Below are positions 25,071 to 35,323 of a stretch of DNA of 64,000 nucleotides, in pieces. Position 1 is the stretch's first letter. Each line of letters starts with the position of its first letter. This DNA comes from Prauserella aidingensis (GTDB taxonomy: Bacteria; Actinomycetota; Actinomycetes; Mycobacteriales; Pseudonocardiaceae). Under the pieces are notes generated by a model. It worked only from the letters and a program-made list of their open reading frames with translations. It ran no database searches and had not been told where the DNA came from. The DNA lies in NCBI RefSeq assembly GCF_024171865.1, contig NZ_JAMTCN010000011.1, positions 62,001-126,000 of the forward strand, written 5' to 3'. The position numbers were made by a program, and so were the translations under genes.

Positions 25071-25119
25071 CCGGAATCCCGACGTCTCGGAATCACGGCG
25101 TTTCGGAATTCACGGCGCC
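25071..25119. repeat. Degenerate 16-17 bp triplicate after yebC
   Basis: Three units beginning CGGAAT and continuing C/TCACGGCG with variation run head to tail from about 25071 to 25119, between yebC and its terminator. No function is evident. Confidence 0.4.
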
Positions 25120-25158
25120 CGGTGGTGGCAGGCGAGTCCTGCCGCCGCCGGGCGCCGT
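25112..25158 (+). terminator. Terminator of the pdxT-yebC operon
   Basis: Stem ACGGCGCCCGG / CCGGGCGCCGT (11 bp) with an inner GGCAGG/CCTGCC pairing, about 70 bp past the yebC stop. Confidence 0.7.
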
Positions 25159-25234
25159 CGTCGTGTGCGGGGGTGCGCCCGCTGCGTGTTCGTGCGGCGC
25201 GGGCGGTGGGATTCGCCGTGGGGGATGGGGCAGA

Positions 25235-25771
25235 ATGCACGCCGTGAGTGTCGAGACGCCGGATTCCGCGAACACCGCCGACCCCGACGACGAACTCCGG
25301 GAGTGGATCGTCGCCGAGGCCGAACGGCGGGGCAACGCGGTAATCAGCGTGGCGGCCGACGAACGCGGCGCGGGCTACGCCTTCACCGTGTGCGCCTGGG
25401 CGATGCACGGCATCCCCGAGGCCGTCGTGATCGGACTGCCCCCGGAACTCGCGCCGGTGCTGCTGGACGCCTACGTCGACCGTGCCGCCACGGGCGAGGA
25501 GTTCCGGTGCGGCGAGCTGTACCGCGACTTCTTCGACGGCGTGCCCGTCACGTTCGAACGAGTCAACGCGGGCCACTATCCGGAGTTCTTCGGCAGCGCG
25601 TTCGTGGTCTACCCCGAGGGTGACTTCCCCGCGTTGCAGATCATCGTGCCGACCCCCGACGGTCACTGGCCGTGGGCCGCGGCCGCGCCCGAGGGGTTCG
25701 CGTCGTGGCAGCCGGTGCTCACCGAGAGCGGCAGGCCCGAGAGCTGGACCCCCGGCGTCGACGGTCCCTGA
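25235..25771 (+). CDS. DUF4262-domain protein
   Basis: 178 residues from ATG 25235 (GTG 25244 is an alternative). The protein follows the DUF4262 pattern: an N-terminal helix, Y-A-F-T-V-C-A-W near 47-54, P-E-A-V-V-I-G-L-P near 60-68, [10 protein letters not shown] near 128-137, P-D-G-H-W-P-W near 145-151. No enzymatic motif or membrane segment is seen. It is inserted alone between yebC and ruvC. Function unknown. Confidence 0.85.
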   Translation: MHAVSVETPDSANTADPDDELREWIVAEAERRGNAVISVAADERGAGYAFTVCAWAMHGIPEAVVIGLPPELAPVLLDAYVDRAATGEEFRCGELYRDFFDGVPVTFERVNAGHYPEFFGSAFVVYPEGDFPALQIIVPTPDGHWPWAAAAPEGFASWQPVLTESGRPESWTPGVDGP

Positions 25772-25888
25772 CCGCACGACGCGGGGACACGCCCGCGGGC
25801 GCGTGGGTCCGGCGCGCCTGTCGGACCGTCCGCCGCGCGGGCGGTACTGTGACGGCTCGAACGGATGTTCCCGAACAGGGGGAGACAG

Positions 25889-26500
25889 GTGCGCGTGCTC
25901 GGTGTGGACCCCGGGCTGACCCGGTGCGGTCTCGGCGTCGTCGACGGCGGACTCGGCCGGTCGGTGACGTGCGTGGCCGTCGACGTGGTGCGCACGCCCG
26001 CGGACGCCGAGCTGGCCACGCGGCTGTTGCGGATCTCCGACGCGGTCGAGCACTGGCTGGACGTCCACCGTCCCGAGGCGGTCGCCGTCGAGCGGGTGTT
26101 CAGCCAGCACAACGTGCGCACCGTCATGGGCACCGCGCAGGCGGGCGGTGTCGTGGCGCTGAACGCGGCGCGGCGCGGATTGCCGGTCGTGTTCCACACC
26201 CCGAGCGAGGTGAAGGCCGCGGTGACCGGATCGGGCCGCGCCGACAAGGCACAGGTCACCGGCATGGTCACGCGGCTGCTGAAGCTCGAGTCGCAACCGA
26301 AACCCGCCGACGCCGCGGACGCGCTGGCGCTGGCGATCTGCCACCTCTGGCGGGAACCGATGCGCGAACGCCTGGCGGCGGCGGAGGAGAAGGCCGCGCA
26401 ACTGGCGCGCGCCCACAAGGCGAAACTCGCCGCGGCGGCGAAGGACAGGGCCCGGCGGGCCGCGGGCGACACGAACAGCGAAAGGAACACGCGCCGGTGA
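25889..26500 (+). CDS. ruvC: Crossover junction endodeoxyribonuclease RuvC
   Basis: 203 residues from GTG 25889, which has GGGGGAGA upstream; an ATG at 25865 would add eight unconserved residues. Catalytic acids are all visible: G-V-D-P-G-L-T near 5-11, A-V-E-R-V-F near 66-71, and D-A-A-D-A-L-A-L near 138-145. It cuts Holliday junctions after RuvAB branch migration. The last 40 residues are Lys/Arg/Ala-rich, longer than usual. Overlaps ruvA. Confidence 0.97.
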   Translation: MRVLGVDPGLTRCGLGVVDGGLGRSVTCVAVDVVRTPADAELATRLLRISDAVEHWLDVHRPEAVAVERVFSQHNVRTVMGTAQAGGVVALNAARRGLPVVFHTPSEVKAAVTGSGRADKAQVTGMVTRLLKLESQPKPADAADALALAICHLWREPMRERLAAAEEKAAQLARAHKAKLAAAAKDRARRAAGDTNSERNTRR

Positions 26501-27096
26501 TCTCCTCGGTGAAAGGTGAGGTCCTCTCGATCGGTCTCGACCACGCGGTCGTCGAGGTCGGGGGAGTGGGCCTCGCGGTGCAGGCCACGCCTGCGACACT
26601 GGCGACGCTCCGCCGCGGCGACGAGGCGCGGCTCGCGACGTCGCTGGTGGTGCGGGAGGACTCGCTGACGCTGTTCGGCTTCGCCGACACCGAGGCGCGT
26701 GACCTGTTCGCCCTGCTGCAGACCGTGTCCGGCATCGGCCCCCGGTTGGCGCTCGCGGCGCTGGCCGTGCTCGACCCGGACCAGCTCCGCACCGCACTGG
26801 CCGACGGCAACATCACGACGTTGACCCAGGTGCCCGGGATCGGCCGCAAGGGCGCCGAGCGGCTCACCCTCGAACTGCGCGACAAGGTGCTCGCAGGCGA
26901 CCCGGGCGACGGCGCGGTCGGCGCACGGCAGGACGACGGCGCGGCGCGTGCCGAGGTCGTCGAGGCGCTCGTCGGTCTCGGGTTCGCGCAGAAGCAGTCC
27001 GAGCAGGCCGTGGAGAAGGTCGCGGCCGAGCACGCGGGGGCCGACACGTCCGCGCTGCTCCGTGCCGCGCTCACCACCCTCGGCACGAAACGCTGA
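26497..27096 (+). CDS. ruvA: Holliday junction branch migration protein RuvA
   Basis: 199 residues from GTG 26497 (GTGA overlap with ruvC). OB-fold domain (1-65) starting M-I-S-S-V-K-G-E-V, two helix-hairpin-helix motifs (V-S-G-I-G-P-R-L-A near 77 and V-P-G-I-G-R-K-G-A near 112), and the C-terminal UBA-like domain (A-L-V-G-L-G-F near 160) that contacts RuvB. It binds four-way junctions as a tetramer. Confidence 0.97.
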   Translation: MISSVKGEVLSIGLDHAVVEVGGVGLAVQATPATLATLRRGDEARLATSLVVREDSLTLFGFADTEARDLFALLQTVSGIGPRLALAALAVLDPDQLRTALADGNITTLTQVPGIGRKGAERLTLELRDKVLAGDPGDGAVGARQDDGAARAEVVEALVGLGFAQKQSEQAVEKVAAEHAGADTSALLRAALTTLGTKR

Positions 27097-27105
27097 CCGC
27101 TCACC

Positions 27106-28221
27106 ATGCACGATGACGACATGACCGACTTCGGCGACGCGGGCTTCGAGGACGGCCCGGCGGCAGGGTTCGCCGACGCCGCCGCGGAGGCGGCGCTCTC
27201 GGCGTTCCCGCAGGCCGGTGACCGGGAGGTCGAGACGGCGCTGCGGCCGAAGAAGCTGGGCGACTTCGTCGGCCAGCCGCGGGTGCGCGAACAGCTCGAA
27301 CTGGTCCTCGAAAGTGCGCGGAAACGCGGCGTGCCGCCGGACCACGTGCTGCTGTCCGGCCCGCCCGGCCTGGGCAAGACGAGCCTGGCGATGATCGTCG
27401 CCGCCGAGCTCGACGCCGCGATCCGCATCACCTCCGGCCCCGCGCTGGAACGGGCGGGCGACCTCGCCGCGATGCTGTCCAATCTCGCCGAGGGCGACGT
27501 CCTGTTCATCGACGAGATCCACCGCATCGCCCGGCCCGCCGAGGAGATGCTGTACCTCGCGATGGAGGACTTCCGCGTCGACGTGGTCGTCGGCAAGGGG
27601 CCCGGCGCGACCAGCATCCCGCTCGAGGTCGCGCCGTTCACGCTGGTCGGCGCGACCACCCGGTCGGGTGCGCTCACCGGGCCGCTGCGGGATCGGTTCG
27701 GCTTCACCGGGCAGATGGAGTTCTACACGCCCGACGAACTCGGCCACGTGATCGAACGGTCGGCCGCGTTGCTGGGCATCACGATCGACGACGCGGGCCG
27801 CGCCGAGATCGCGCACCGCTCCCGCGGCACGCCGCGGATCGCCAACCGGCTGCTGCGCCGGGTCCGCGACTACGCCGAGGTCCGCGCCGACGGACAGGCC
27901 ACCCTGCCCGTGGTGCGGGCGGCGCTCGAGGTCTACGACGTCGACGAACTCGGCCTCGACCGCCTCGACCGGGAGGTGCTCGGCGCGCTCGTGCGGTCGT
28001 TCGGCGGCGGTCCGGTCGGCGTGTCGACGCTCGCCGTGGCCGTGGGCGAGGAGCCGACGACCGTCGAAGAGGTCTGTGAGCCGTATCTCGTTCGTGCAGG
28101 TATGCTCGCCCGTACCCCGCGTGGCCGTATCGCTACGGCGGCCGCATGGGAGCACCTCGGCCTGGCGCCGCCGTCGGATGCGGCCGGGGTTGACGCCGGT
28201 GCGCCGACCCTGTTCGACTGA
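27106..28221 (+). CDS. ruvB: Holliday junction helicase RuvB
   Basis: 371 residues from ATG 27106 (ATG 27121 is also possible; neither has a clear ribosome site). AAA+ motor: K-L-G-D-F-V-G-Q near 47-54, Walker A G-P-P-G-L-G-K-T near 85-92, Walker B D-E-I-H-R near 137-141, sensor G-A-T-T-R-S-G near 183-189, arginine finger region D-R-F-G near 197, and a C-terminal winged helix. It drives branch migration with RuvA. The acidic N-terminal 35 residues are an extension seen in actinobacteria. Confidence 0.97.
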   Translation: MHDDDMTDFGDAGFEDGPAAGFADAAAEAALSAFPQAGDREVETALRPKKLGDFVGQPRVREQLELVLESARKRGVPPDHVLLSGPPGLGKTSLAMIVAAELDAAIRITSGPALERAGDLAAMLSNLAEGDVLFIDEIHRIARPAEEMLYLAMEDFRVDVVVGKGPGATSIPLEVAPFTLVGATTRSGALTGPLRDRFGFTGQMEFYTPDELGHVIERSAALLGITIDDAGRAEIAHRSRGTPRIANRLLRRVRDYAEVRADGQATLPVVRAALEVYDVDELGLDRLDREVLGALVRSFGGGPVGVSTLAVAVGEEPTTVEEVCEPYLVRAGMLARTPRGRIATAAAWEHLGLAPPSDAAGVDAGAPTLFD

Positions 28222-28349
28222 AACGTTGCCGGGGTGCGGTGGCAGGGGGTCGCTCGTTCGGGCGGCGTTACCTGGCACACTCGAGAGAGCACATCCAGAC
28301 AAACGTGGACGTACCGCACGGCGGAGAGACGTCCGGCGAATGGAGAACC

Positions 28350-28751
28350 ATGGAAGGCCTTTTGCTGCCGCTCCTGCTCATGCTCGTGCTCGCGGTCCCG
28401 CTGATCATGGGCACACGCAAGCAGAAGAAGGCTGTGGCGCAGCAGCAGGAGCTGCAGAACAGCCTCGCCCCCGGCGACCGCGTCATGACCACGTCGGGCC
28501 TGTACGCCACGGTTGCGGACGTGAGCGACGAGAGCACGATCGACCTCGAGATCGCCGACGGTGTCGTGACGACCTGGCTGCGTCAGGCCATCCGCGAGCG
28601 TATCGACCCGATGGCGGCCGAGGACGAGGACGACGACGAGGACTCCGTCGAGGAGACCGCCGACGAGTCGGCCACCACGTCCGACTCCGACGCCGAGCCC
28701 GACTCCGTGACGACGGCCCAGGTCGCCGAGCCGCTCGAGCACAAGAAGTAA
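28350..28751 (+). CDS. yajC: Preprotein translocase subunit YajC
   Basis: 133 residues from ATG 28350 with GGAGAA upstream. One membrane helix at residues 2-20 followed by R-K-Q-K-K-A near 23-28 and the conserved L-A-P-G-D-R-V-M-T-T-S-G-L-Y-A-T-V near 39-55. The acidic C-terminal 45 residues are disordered and longer than in E. coli. YajC joins SecDF at the Sec translocon. First gene of yajC-secD-secF-apt. Confidence 0.93.
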   Translation: MEGLLLPLLLMLVLAVPLIMGTRKQKKAVAQQQELQNSLAPGDRVMTTSGLYATVADVSDESTIDLEIADGVVTTWLRQAIRERIDPMAAEDEDDDEDSVEETADESATTSDSDAEPDSVTTAQVAEPLEHKK

Positions 28752-28960
28752 GGCAGCGAGCCCGCGACGTCCGTCGGTTCTTCACCGGATCGGCGGCCAT
28801 GAATTCGCGGCTTTGCACGCAGCGTTCACGCAGCGCCGAGTAGTGTCTCGGTGCTGCGTGCGTTCGCGTCGGACCGCCTTTCGGTCGAGTCCGTGCGGCG
28901 CGCTGCGCAGTTTCCGGAGTCATCGCAAGCCGCTGAACACCTTCGAGGAGAACCACCGAC

Positions 28961-30724
28961 GTGGCACCACCGGCCGGGACGATCCGCCCGGGACGCTATC
29001 TGAGCATCTTCATCCTCATCGTCGTCGCGCTCTATTCACTGGTGTTCTTCACCGGTGACCGCGAGCCGACCCCGAAACTGGGGATCGATCTGCAGGGCGG
29101 CACCCGGGTCACCTTGACCGCACGCACTCCCGACGGTCAGGAGCCGTCGCAGGAACAGCTCGACCAGGCCCGCCAGATCATCGAAACCCGTGTGAACGGC
29201 ATCGGTGTCAGTGGCGCGGAGGTGGTGCTCGACGGCAACAACGTCGTCATCACGGTTCCCGGCGAGGAGGGCGAGCAGGCCAAGAACCTCGGCCGGACCG
29301 CCAAGCTCGGCTTCCGGACGGTGATCAACGCCCAGCCTGCGCAGCCCCAGGGGCAGGGCCAGCAGAACGGCCAACAGGGGCAGAACGGTCAACAAGGCCA
29401 ACAGGGGCAGAACGGCCAGCAGGGTCAGCAAGGCGAGAACGGCCAGCAGGACCAGAGCGGCAGCGGTGGCCAGCAGAACGGGCAGGACGGGTCGCCCGAG
29501 GCCTCGGGCGGTCCGCAGGGCGGCGGGGGCGCTCAGCCGCAGTCGGACGAGGACGTCGCACGCGAGATCCGCGAGGCGAAGGAGATCCGGCAGAACCCGG
29601 CGCTGGACCCCGGCCGAAACCCCCAACAGGGCGCGTCCCAGCAGGCCATGCAGCTGCAGCAGCAGGCGATGGCGAGCCTGACGTGTTCGGGCAACGACCC
29701 GCTGGTCGGCAACGACGACCCGAACAAGCCGCTGGTCACGTGCAACGAGGAGGGCACCGAGAAGTACGTGCTCAGCCCCGTGTTCCTCCAGGGCACCCAG
29801 GTCGACGACGCCTCGGCGCAGTTCCAGCCGCAGCAGGGTGGGTGGCTCGTCAACCTGCAGTTCAAGGGCGAGGGCAGCGAGATCTGGGCGGACTACACCG
29901 CGCAGAACACCGGCGCCAACGCCGCATTCGTACTCGACACCCGGGTGGTGTCGGCACCGACGATCAACGAGCCGATCCCCAACGGGCAGACCCAGATCAG
30001 CGGTGACTTCTCCGAGGCGGAGGCACAGAACCTCGCCGACATCCTCAAGTACGGCTCGCTGCCGCTGTCGTTCGAATCGTCCGACGCCACGACGGTCTCG
30101 CCGACGCTCGGCCTCGCCTCGCTCGAGGCGGGCCTGATCGCCGGTGCGATCGGTATCGCGCTCGTGTTCGTCTACTGCCTCGCCTACTACCGCATGCTCG
30201 GCGTGCTGACGGTGCTGTCGCTGGCGCTGTCGGCGACCATCGTGTACGGCGTCCTCGTGCTACTGGGGCGGTGGATCGGGTTCACGCTCGACCTCGCCGG
30301 TGTCGCCGGGTTCATCATCGCCATCGGTGTCACCGCGGACTCGTTCGTCGTCTACTTCGAACGCATCAAGGACGAGATGCGCGACGCCAAGACGTTCCGC
30401 TCGGCGGTGCCGCGCGCCTGGGTCCGTGCCCGGCGCACGATCCTCGCGTCCGACGCGATCATGTTCCTGTGCGCCGGCGTGCTGTACGCCCTGGCGGTCG
30501 GTGAGGTCCGCGGGTTCGCCTTCACCCTCGGCATGTCGACCGTGCTCGACCTGATCGTGGTGTTCCTCGTGACGCATCCGCTGGTGGCGATGGTGTCGCG
30601 CTCGAAGAAGCTGTCCAGCCCGAAGCTGTCCGGTCTCGGCACCGTGCAGCGGCTCGGCAGCCAACGGCGCGGCGGCGTCCACGTCAGCCAGGCCAAGGCC
30701 GCGACGACGACGAAGGAGGCCTGA
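28961..30724 (+). CDS. secD: Protein translocase subunit SecD
   Basis: 587 residues from GTG 28961. Membrane helix 1 at about 9-28, then D-L-Q-G-G-T-R-V-T-L near 44-53, the SecD signature. The P1 periplasmic domain holds a Gln/Gly/Asn-rich insertion at about residues 128-175 (repeats of Q-Q-G-Q-N-G). Five more helices (about 380-555) end the protein, with A-L-S-A-T-I-V-Y-G near 425 and V-T-A-D-S-F-V-V-Y-F-E-R-I near 463-475. It uses the proton gradient to pull preproteins across the membrane. The insertion lies outside the conserved fold and is probably a flexible loop on the outer face. Confidence 0.96.
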   Translation: MAPPAGTIRPGRYLSIFILIVVALYSLVFFTGDREPTPKLGIDLQGGTRVTLTARTPDGQEPSQEQLDQARQIIETRVNGIGVSGAEVVLDGNNVVITVPGEEGEQAKNLGRTAKLGFRTVINAQPAQPQGQGQQNGQQGQNGQQGQQGQNGQQGQQGENGQQDQSGSGGQQNGQDGSPEASGGPQGGGGAQPQSDEDVAREIREAKEIRQNPALDPGRNPQQGASQQAMQLQQQAMASLTCSGNDPLVGNDDPNKPLVTCNEEGTEKYVLSPVFLQGTQVDDASAQFQPQQGGWLVNLQFKGEGSEIWADYTAQNTGANAAFVLDTRVVSAPTINEPIPNGQTQISGDFSEAEAQNLADILKYGSLPLSFESSDATTVSPTLGLASLEAGLIAGAIGIALVFVYCLAYYRMLGVLTVLSLALSATIVYGVLVLLGRWIGFTLDLAGVAGFIIAIGVTADSFVVYFERIKDEMRDAKTFRSAVPRAWVRARRTILASDAIMFLCAGVLYALAVGEVRGFAFTLGMSTVLDLIVVFLVTHPLVAMVSRSKKLSSPKLSGLGTVQRLGSQRRGGVHVSQAKAATTTKEA

Positions 30725-30725
30725 C

Positions 30726-32057
30726 GTGTCCGAGGACAACACCACCGGCCCCACGCCCGCCGCCGAGACCGCCGGCACGAAGACGTCGCTGCTGCAGCGG
30801 CTCTACACCGGTACCGGCGCCTTCGACATCGTCGGCCACCGTCGCCGCTGGTTCGTGGCGTTCGCGCTGCTGATCCTGCTGTGCGCCGGGTCGCTCGGGA
30901 TCAAGGGCTTCAACCTGGGCATCGAGTTCGAAGGCGGCACGCAGATCCAGCTGCCTGCCCAGGGCGCGGACGGCCGGATCGACGAGGACGCGGCCAAGGA
31001 CGTCGTCAGCGAGGCGACCGGTGTCTCCGCCTCGGAGGCGCAGGTCGTCGGCGTCGGCGACGCCGCGGCCATCCAGGTCCGGTTGAGTTCGCTGGAGCCC
31101 GGCCAGGTCGCCGAGGCCAAGCAGGCCCTGTACGACGAGTTCCGGCCGCTGGCGGCCAACGGCCAGCCCAGCGGGTCGGTGATCAGTGACAGCGCGGTCA
31201 GCGCCTCGTGGGGCGGCGAGATCTCCAAGCAGGCCCTCATCGCCCTCGGCGTGTTCCTGGTGCTGGTGGCGGTCTTCCTCGTCATCTACTTCGAGAAGTG
31301 GATGGCCGTCTCCGCCATCATCACGCTGGCCCACGACATCATCGTGACGGCGGGCGTGTACTCGCTGGTCGGATTCGAGGTGACGCCCGCGACCGTGATC
31401 GGCCTGCTGACGATCCTCGGCTTCTCGCTGTACGACACCGTCGTGGTGTTCGACAAGGTCAAGGAGAACACCCGCGGGCTGCTCAACCTGACCCGGCGCA
31501 CCTACGCCGAGGCGGCCAACCTGGCCCTCAACCAGACGCTGATGCGGTCGATCAACACGTCGATCATCGCGCTGCTGCCGGTGCTCGGCCTCATGGTGAT
31601 CGGCTACATCCTGCTCGGCACCGGCACGCTGCAGGACCTGGCGCTGGTGCAGCTGACCGGCATGCTCGCCGGTGTCGTCTCGTCGGTGCTGCTCGCCACC
31701 CCGCTGCTCGTGACGTTCAAGATGCGTGAGCCCAAGTACCGGGAGCAGGCCGAACGCGTGGCCGAGCGCCGCGCGGAGCGCACACGCGCGGCGCAGGCAG
31801 AGGGCGAGGCCGGCGGTGTCGACCCGGACGACTACTTCGACCCGGGCGACGACGCGCAGCTCGAGAGCGAGCTCCGCAAGGAGAAGGCGGTGGCCGCCGC
31901 GGCGTCCGTTCCCGCCCGCAACCAGAAGGCCCGCGACCGGAACCGGGGGCGCGACCAGCGGCCGCGGCGCTCGGGCACGCCGACCGGGAAGAGCACGGCG
32001 GGCAAGGGCACTCCGTCAGGACAGAGCACTCCGACCGGAAAGAGGAAGCGCTCATGA
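30726..32057 (+). CDS. secF: Protein translocase subunit SecF
   Basis: 443 residues from GTG 30726, one base after secD, with AAGGAGG upstream. Helix 1 near 43-60, then G-I-E-F-E-G-G-T-Q-I near 66-75; helices 2-6 at about 160-325, with L-G-F-S-L-Y-D-T-V-V-V-F-D-K-V near 232-246, a typical SecF sequence. The C-terminal 110 residues are charged, then Arg/Gly/Thr-rich, and disordered in the cytoplasm. It forms the SecDF complex with the upstream gene product. Its stop overlaps apt. Confidence 0.96.
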   Translation: MSEDNTTGPTPAAETAGTKTSLLQRLYTGTGAFDIVGHRRRWFVAFALLILLCAGSLGIKGFNLGIEFEGGTQIQLPAQGADGRIDEDAAKDVVSEATGVSASEAQVVGVGDAAAIQVRLSSLEPGQVAEAKQALYDEFRPLAANGQPSGSVISDSAVSASWGGEISKQALIALGVFLVLVAVFLVIYFEKWMAVSAIITLAHDIIVTAGVYSLVGFEVTPATVIGLLTILGFSLYDTVVVFDKVKENTRGLLNLTRRTYAEAANLALNQTLMRSINTSIIALLPVLGLMVIGYILLGTGTLQDLALVQLTGMLAGVVSSVLLATPLLVTFKMREPKYREQAERVAERRAERTRAAQAEGEAGGVDPDDYFDPGDDAQLESELRKEKAVAAAASVPARNQKARDRNRGRDQRPRRSGTPTGKSTAGKGTPSGQSTPTGKRKRS

Positions 32058-32569
32058 CTCTCGACGAGGCCCTCGAGCTGATCGCCGAGTTGCCCGACTT
32101 CCCGGAACCCGGCGTGGTGTTCCGGGACCTGACCCCGTTGTTCGGTGACCCGAAGGCGTTCTCCACGGTGATCGACGCGCTGGCCGAGGCGGTCGGTGAC
32201 GTCGACCAGCTGGCGGCCGTCGAGGCCCGCGGATTCGTGCTCGCCGCGGCCGTCGCCTACGCCAAGGGCGTCGGCGTCACGCTCGTGCGCAAGGCGGGCA
32301 AGCTGCCGTCGGTCGGCGGCAGCGTCGACTACGAGCTCGAGTACGGCACGGCGACCCTCGAACTGCCCGCGGACGCGGTCCGTCCCGGCGCTCGGGTGGC
32401 GATCATCGACGACATCCTCGCCACCGGCGGCACGGTCGCGGCGACGCAGTCGTTGCTCGCCGAAGCCGGCGCGGAGGTGCGGTCGGTGGCGATCGTGCTC
32501 GAACTGGCCGCGCTCGGCGGCCGTGAGCGGCTCGGCGACGCGCCGCTGCACGTGCTGAAAACCGTGTGA
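32054..32569 (+). CDS. apt: Adenine phosphoribosyltransferase
   Basis: 171 residues, ATGA overlap with secF. Type I phosphoribosyltransferase: F-P-E-P-G-V-V-F-R-D-L-T-P-L near 16-29, A-V-E-A-R-G-F near 55-61, and the PRPP motif V-A-I-I-D-D-I-L-A-T-G-G-T near 115-127. It salvages adenine to AMP. The secDF-apt-rel order is usual in actinobacteria. A terminator follows, so rel is transcribed separately, at least in part. Confidence 0.95.
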   Translation: MTLDEALELIAELPDFPEPGVVFRDLTPLFGDPKAFSTVIDALAEAVGDVDQLAAVEARGFVLAAAVAYAKGVGVTLVRKAGKLPSVGGSVDYELEYGTATLELPADAVRPGARVAIIDDILATGGTVAATQSLLAEAGAEVRSVAIVLELAALGGRERLGDAPLHVLKTV

Positions 32570-32574
32570 CCCGC

Positions 32575-32616
32575 GTCCGGATCCCGCCTGCTCGCGTGAC
32601 CAGGTGGGATCCGGAC
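32575..32616 (+). terminator. Terminator of the yajC-secDF-apt operon
   Basis: Sixteen-bp stem GTCCGGATCCCGCCTG / CAGGTGGGATCCGGAC with one G-U pair and a ten-base loop, starting six bases past the apt stop. Confidence 0.85.
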
Positions 32617-32722
32617 CACAGCGGGACCGTGAACCCGCCGTGAACGGCGCCGCGCCGACCGCTTCGCACCGGGGTCTACCCTGAAGGGACAGACACCCCC
32701 GCGCGATGAGCTGGAGGTACGG

Positions 32723-35293
32723 GTGAGCCAAGAGCTCGATTCCGTGGCAGCCCGGTCGAACGACGGCGACGGCCCCGCGCGTACGCAGGGCGGCGACGCG
32801 GCCTCGGCACCCGACGCGGGACCGGAGGGCGGCACGGCCGCCACCGGGCGGTCGGCATCGGCCGGTGGCGCGTCCCCGTCCGACGGGACCGCCGCGGCGT
32901 CCGGCGGCTCCTCGCCCGAGCGGGCGACGACCTCCGGCGACGACACGACGTCCGGCAACGACACGACCGCCACGAACGGCGCCACCGCGAACACGGACGC
33001 GACCCCGGCCTCCCGCGGGAATCCGCATCCCGGGGCCACGCGGGCACCGTCCCCGACGCGGCGGGTCCGCGCCCGGCTCGCGCGGCGCATCACGGCGCAG
33101 CGCGCCGCCCCGGTCAAGCAGGTCCTCGAACCCCTGGCGGCGATCCACCGCGAGCTGCACCCGAGCGCCGACCTCGCCCTGCTGCAGCGCGCGTACGACG
33201 TAGCCGAACACCTGCACCGCGACCAGCGGCGCAAGTCGGGCGACCCGTACATCACCCACCCGCTGGCCGTCGCCACGATCCTGGCCGAACTGGGCATGGA
33301 CACCACGACGCTCGTCGCGGCGCTCCTGCACGACACGGTCGAGGACACGGGTTACTCGCTCGACCAGCTCGGCACGGATTTCGGCGACAAGGTCGCCCAG
33401 CTCGTCGACGGCGTCACCAAACTGGACAAGGTGAAGCTCGGCACGGCGGCCGAAGCCGAGACGATCCGCAAGATGGTCATCGCGATGGCCCGCGATCCGC
33501 GGGTGCTGGTGATCAAGCTGGCGGACCGGCTGCACAACATGCGCACCATGCGGTTCCTGCCGCCGGAGAAGCAGTCCCGCAAGGCGAAGGAGACGCTCGA
33601 GGTCCTCGCGCCGCTCGCACACCGGCTGGGCATGTCGACCGTGAAGTGGGAGCTCGAAGACCTGGCGTTCGCGATCCTGCAACCCAAGAAGTACGACGAG
33701 ATCGTGCGACTGGTCGCCGACCGGGCCCCGTCCCGCGACACGTATCTGCGCGGGGTCATCGGCGAGCTGAACTCGCATCTCGAGGCGTCCCGCGTGGCCG
33801 CGAAGGTCGAGGGCAGGCCGAAGCACTACTACTCGATCCACCAGAAGATGATCGTCCGCGGCCGCGAGCTCGACGACATCCACGACCTGGTGGGCGTGCG
33901 GATCATGGTCGACGACGTCCGCGACTGCTACGCGGCGATGGGCGTCGTGCACGCGTTGTGGCAGCCCATGCCCGGCCGGTTCAAGGACTACATCGCCCAG
34001 CCGCGGTTCGGCGTGTACCAGTCGCTGCACACCACGGTGATCGGTCCGGACGGCAAGCCCCTCGAAGTGCAGATCCGCACCCACGAGATGCACCGCACGG
34101 CCGAGTACGGCATCGCGGCGCACTGGCGGTACAAGGAGACACGCGGGACGCACGGCGGCAACACCGTCGACGTCGACGAGATGGCCTGGATGCGCCAGCT
34201 GCTCGACTGGCAGCGCGAGGCCGCCGACCCCGGCGAGTTCCTCGAATCGCTGCGCTACGACCTCGCCACCCGCGAGATCTTCGTGTTCACGCCGAAGGGT
34301 GATGTGATCACGCTGCCCGTCGGGTCGACGCCGGTCGACTTCGCCTACGCGGTGCACACCGAGGTCGGCCACCGCTGTATCGGCGCCCGCGTCAACGGCA
34401 GGCTCGTCGCGCTGGAGCGCAAGCTCGAGAACGGCGAGGTCATCGAGATCTTCACGTCCAAGGCCGAGGGTGCGGGGCCGAGCCGCGACTGGCTGCAGTT
34501 CGCCGGTTCGCCGAAGGCCCGCGCCAAGATCCGGCAGTGGTTCGCGAAGGAACGCCGCGACGAGGCCGTCGAAACGGGCAAGGAGGCCATCACCAAGGAG
34601 GTCCGCAAGGTCGGACTCCCGATCCAGCGCCTGGTGTCGGCGGACTCGATGAGCGCGGTCGCCAAGGAGCTGCGCTACAACGACATCAGCGCGCTGTACG
34701 CGGCCGTGGGCGAGAAGCACACGAGCGCCCAGCACGTCGTGCAACGGCTCACGGCCCTCATCGGCGGTGTCGACGAGGCCGAGGAGGAACTCGCCGAGCG
34801 GGCGACGCCGTCCACGGTGACGCGGCGGCGCGGTTCCGGCGACGTCGGCGTGGTCGTGCCCGGCGCGAGCGACGTCTGGACCAAGCTCGCCCGCTGCTGC
34901 ACCCCGGTCCCGGGCGACGAGATCCTCGGGTTCGTGACCCGGGGCGGCGGCGTGAGCGTGCACCGCACCGACTGCACCAACGCCGACGACCTGCGGAGCC
35001 AGCCCGAGCGGCTCGTCGACGTCGAGTGGGCGCCCTCCGAATCGTCGGTGTTCCTCGTCGCCATCCAGGTCGAGGCGCTCGACCGGCACCGGTTGCTGTC
35101 GGACGTGACGAAGGTGCTCGCCGACGAGAAGGTGAACATCCTGTCCGCATCGGTCACCACGTCGAACGACCGGGTGGCCGTCAGCAAGTTCACGTTCGAG
35201 ATGGGCGACCCGAAGCACCTCGGGCACGTGCTCAAGGTCGTGCGGAACGTCGAAGGGGTCTACGACGTGTACCGGGTCACGTCGGCGGCCTGA
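32723..35293 (+). CDS. rel: Bifunctional (p)ppGpp synthetase/hydrolase Rel
   Basis: 856 residues from GTG 32723, with GGAGG upstream. Residues 1-115 are a Thr/Ser/Ala/Gly-rich disordered extension. The HD hydrolase domain (about 155-310) keeps [10 protein letters not shown] near 200. The synthetase domain (about 340-470) has Y-Y-S-I-H-Q-K-M and R-F-K-D-Y-I-A, the R-x-K-D form seen in bifunctional Rel and not the E-x-D-D of RelA. TGS (about 510-570), a zinc-finger-like region with R-C-C-T-P-V-P-G-D and a C-terminal ACT domain follow. It sets alarmone levels in the stringent response. Confidence 0.96.
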   Translation: MSQELDSVAARSNDGDGPARTQGGDAASAPDAGPEGGTAATGRSASAGGASPSDGTAAASGGSSPERATTSGDDTTSGNDTTATNGATANTDATPASRGNPHPGATRAPSPTRRVRARLARRITAQRAAPVKQVLEPLAAIHRELHPSADLALLQRAYDVAEHLHRDQRRKSGDPYITHPLAVATILAELGMDTTTLVAALLHDTVEDTGYSLDQLGTDFGDKVAQLVDGVTKLDKVKLGTAAEAETIRKMVIAMARDPRVLVIKLADRLHNMRTMRFLPPEKQSRKAKETLEVLAPLAHRLGMSTVKWELEDLAFAILQPKKYDEIVRLVADRAPSRDTYLRGVIGELNSHLEASRVAAKVEGRPKHYYSIHQKMIVRGRELDDIHDLVGVRIMVDDVRDCYAAMGVVHALWQPMPGRFKDYIAQPRFGVYQSLHTTVIGPDGKPLEVQIRTHEMHRTAEYGIAAHWRYKETRGTHGGNTVDVDEMAWMRQLLDWQREAADPGEFLESLRYDLATREIFVFTPKGDVITLPVGSTPVDFAYAVHTEVGHRCIGARVNGRLVALERKLENGEVIEIFTSKAEGAGPSRDWLQFAGSPKARAKIRQWFAKERRDEAVETGKEAITKEVRKVGLPIQRLVSADSMSAVAKELRYNDISALYAAVGEKHTSAQHVVQRLTALIGGVDEAEEELAERATPSTVTRRRGSGDVGVVVPGASDVWTKLARCCTPVPGDEILGFVTRGGGVSVHRTDCTNADDLRSQPERLVDVEWAPSESSVFLVAIQVEALDRHRLLSDVTKVLADEKVNILSASVTTSNDRVAVSKFTFEMGDPKHLGHVLKVVRNVEGVYDVYRVTSAA

Positions 35294-35323
35294 GCGGGCC
35301 GCGGACTTCTAGCCTTACCGTCC

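Noticed and set aside
31832-35227. 1131-residue minus-strand open frame over secF, apt and rel
   Set aside because: It crosses three certain genes on the other strand and shows no motif.
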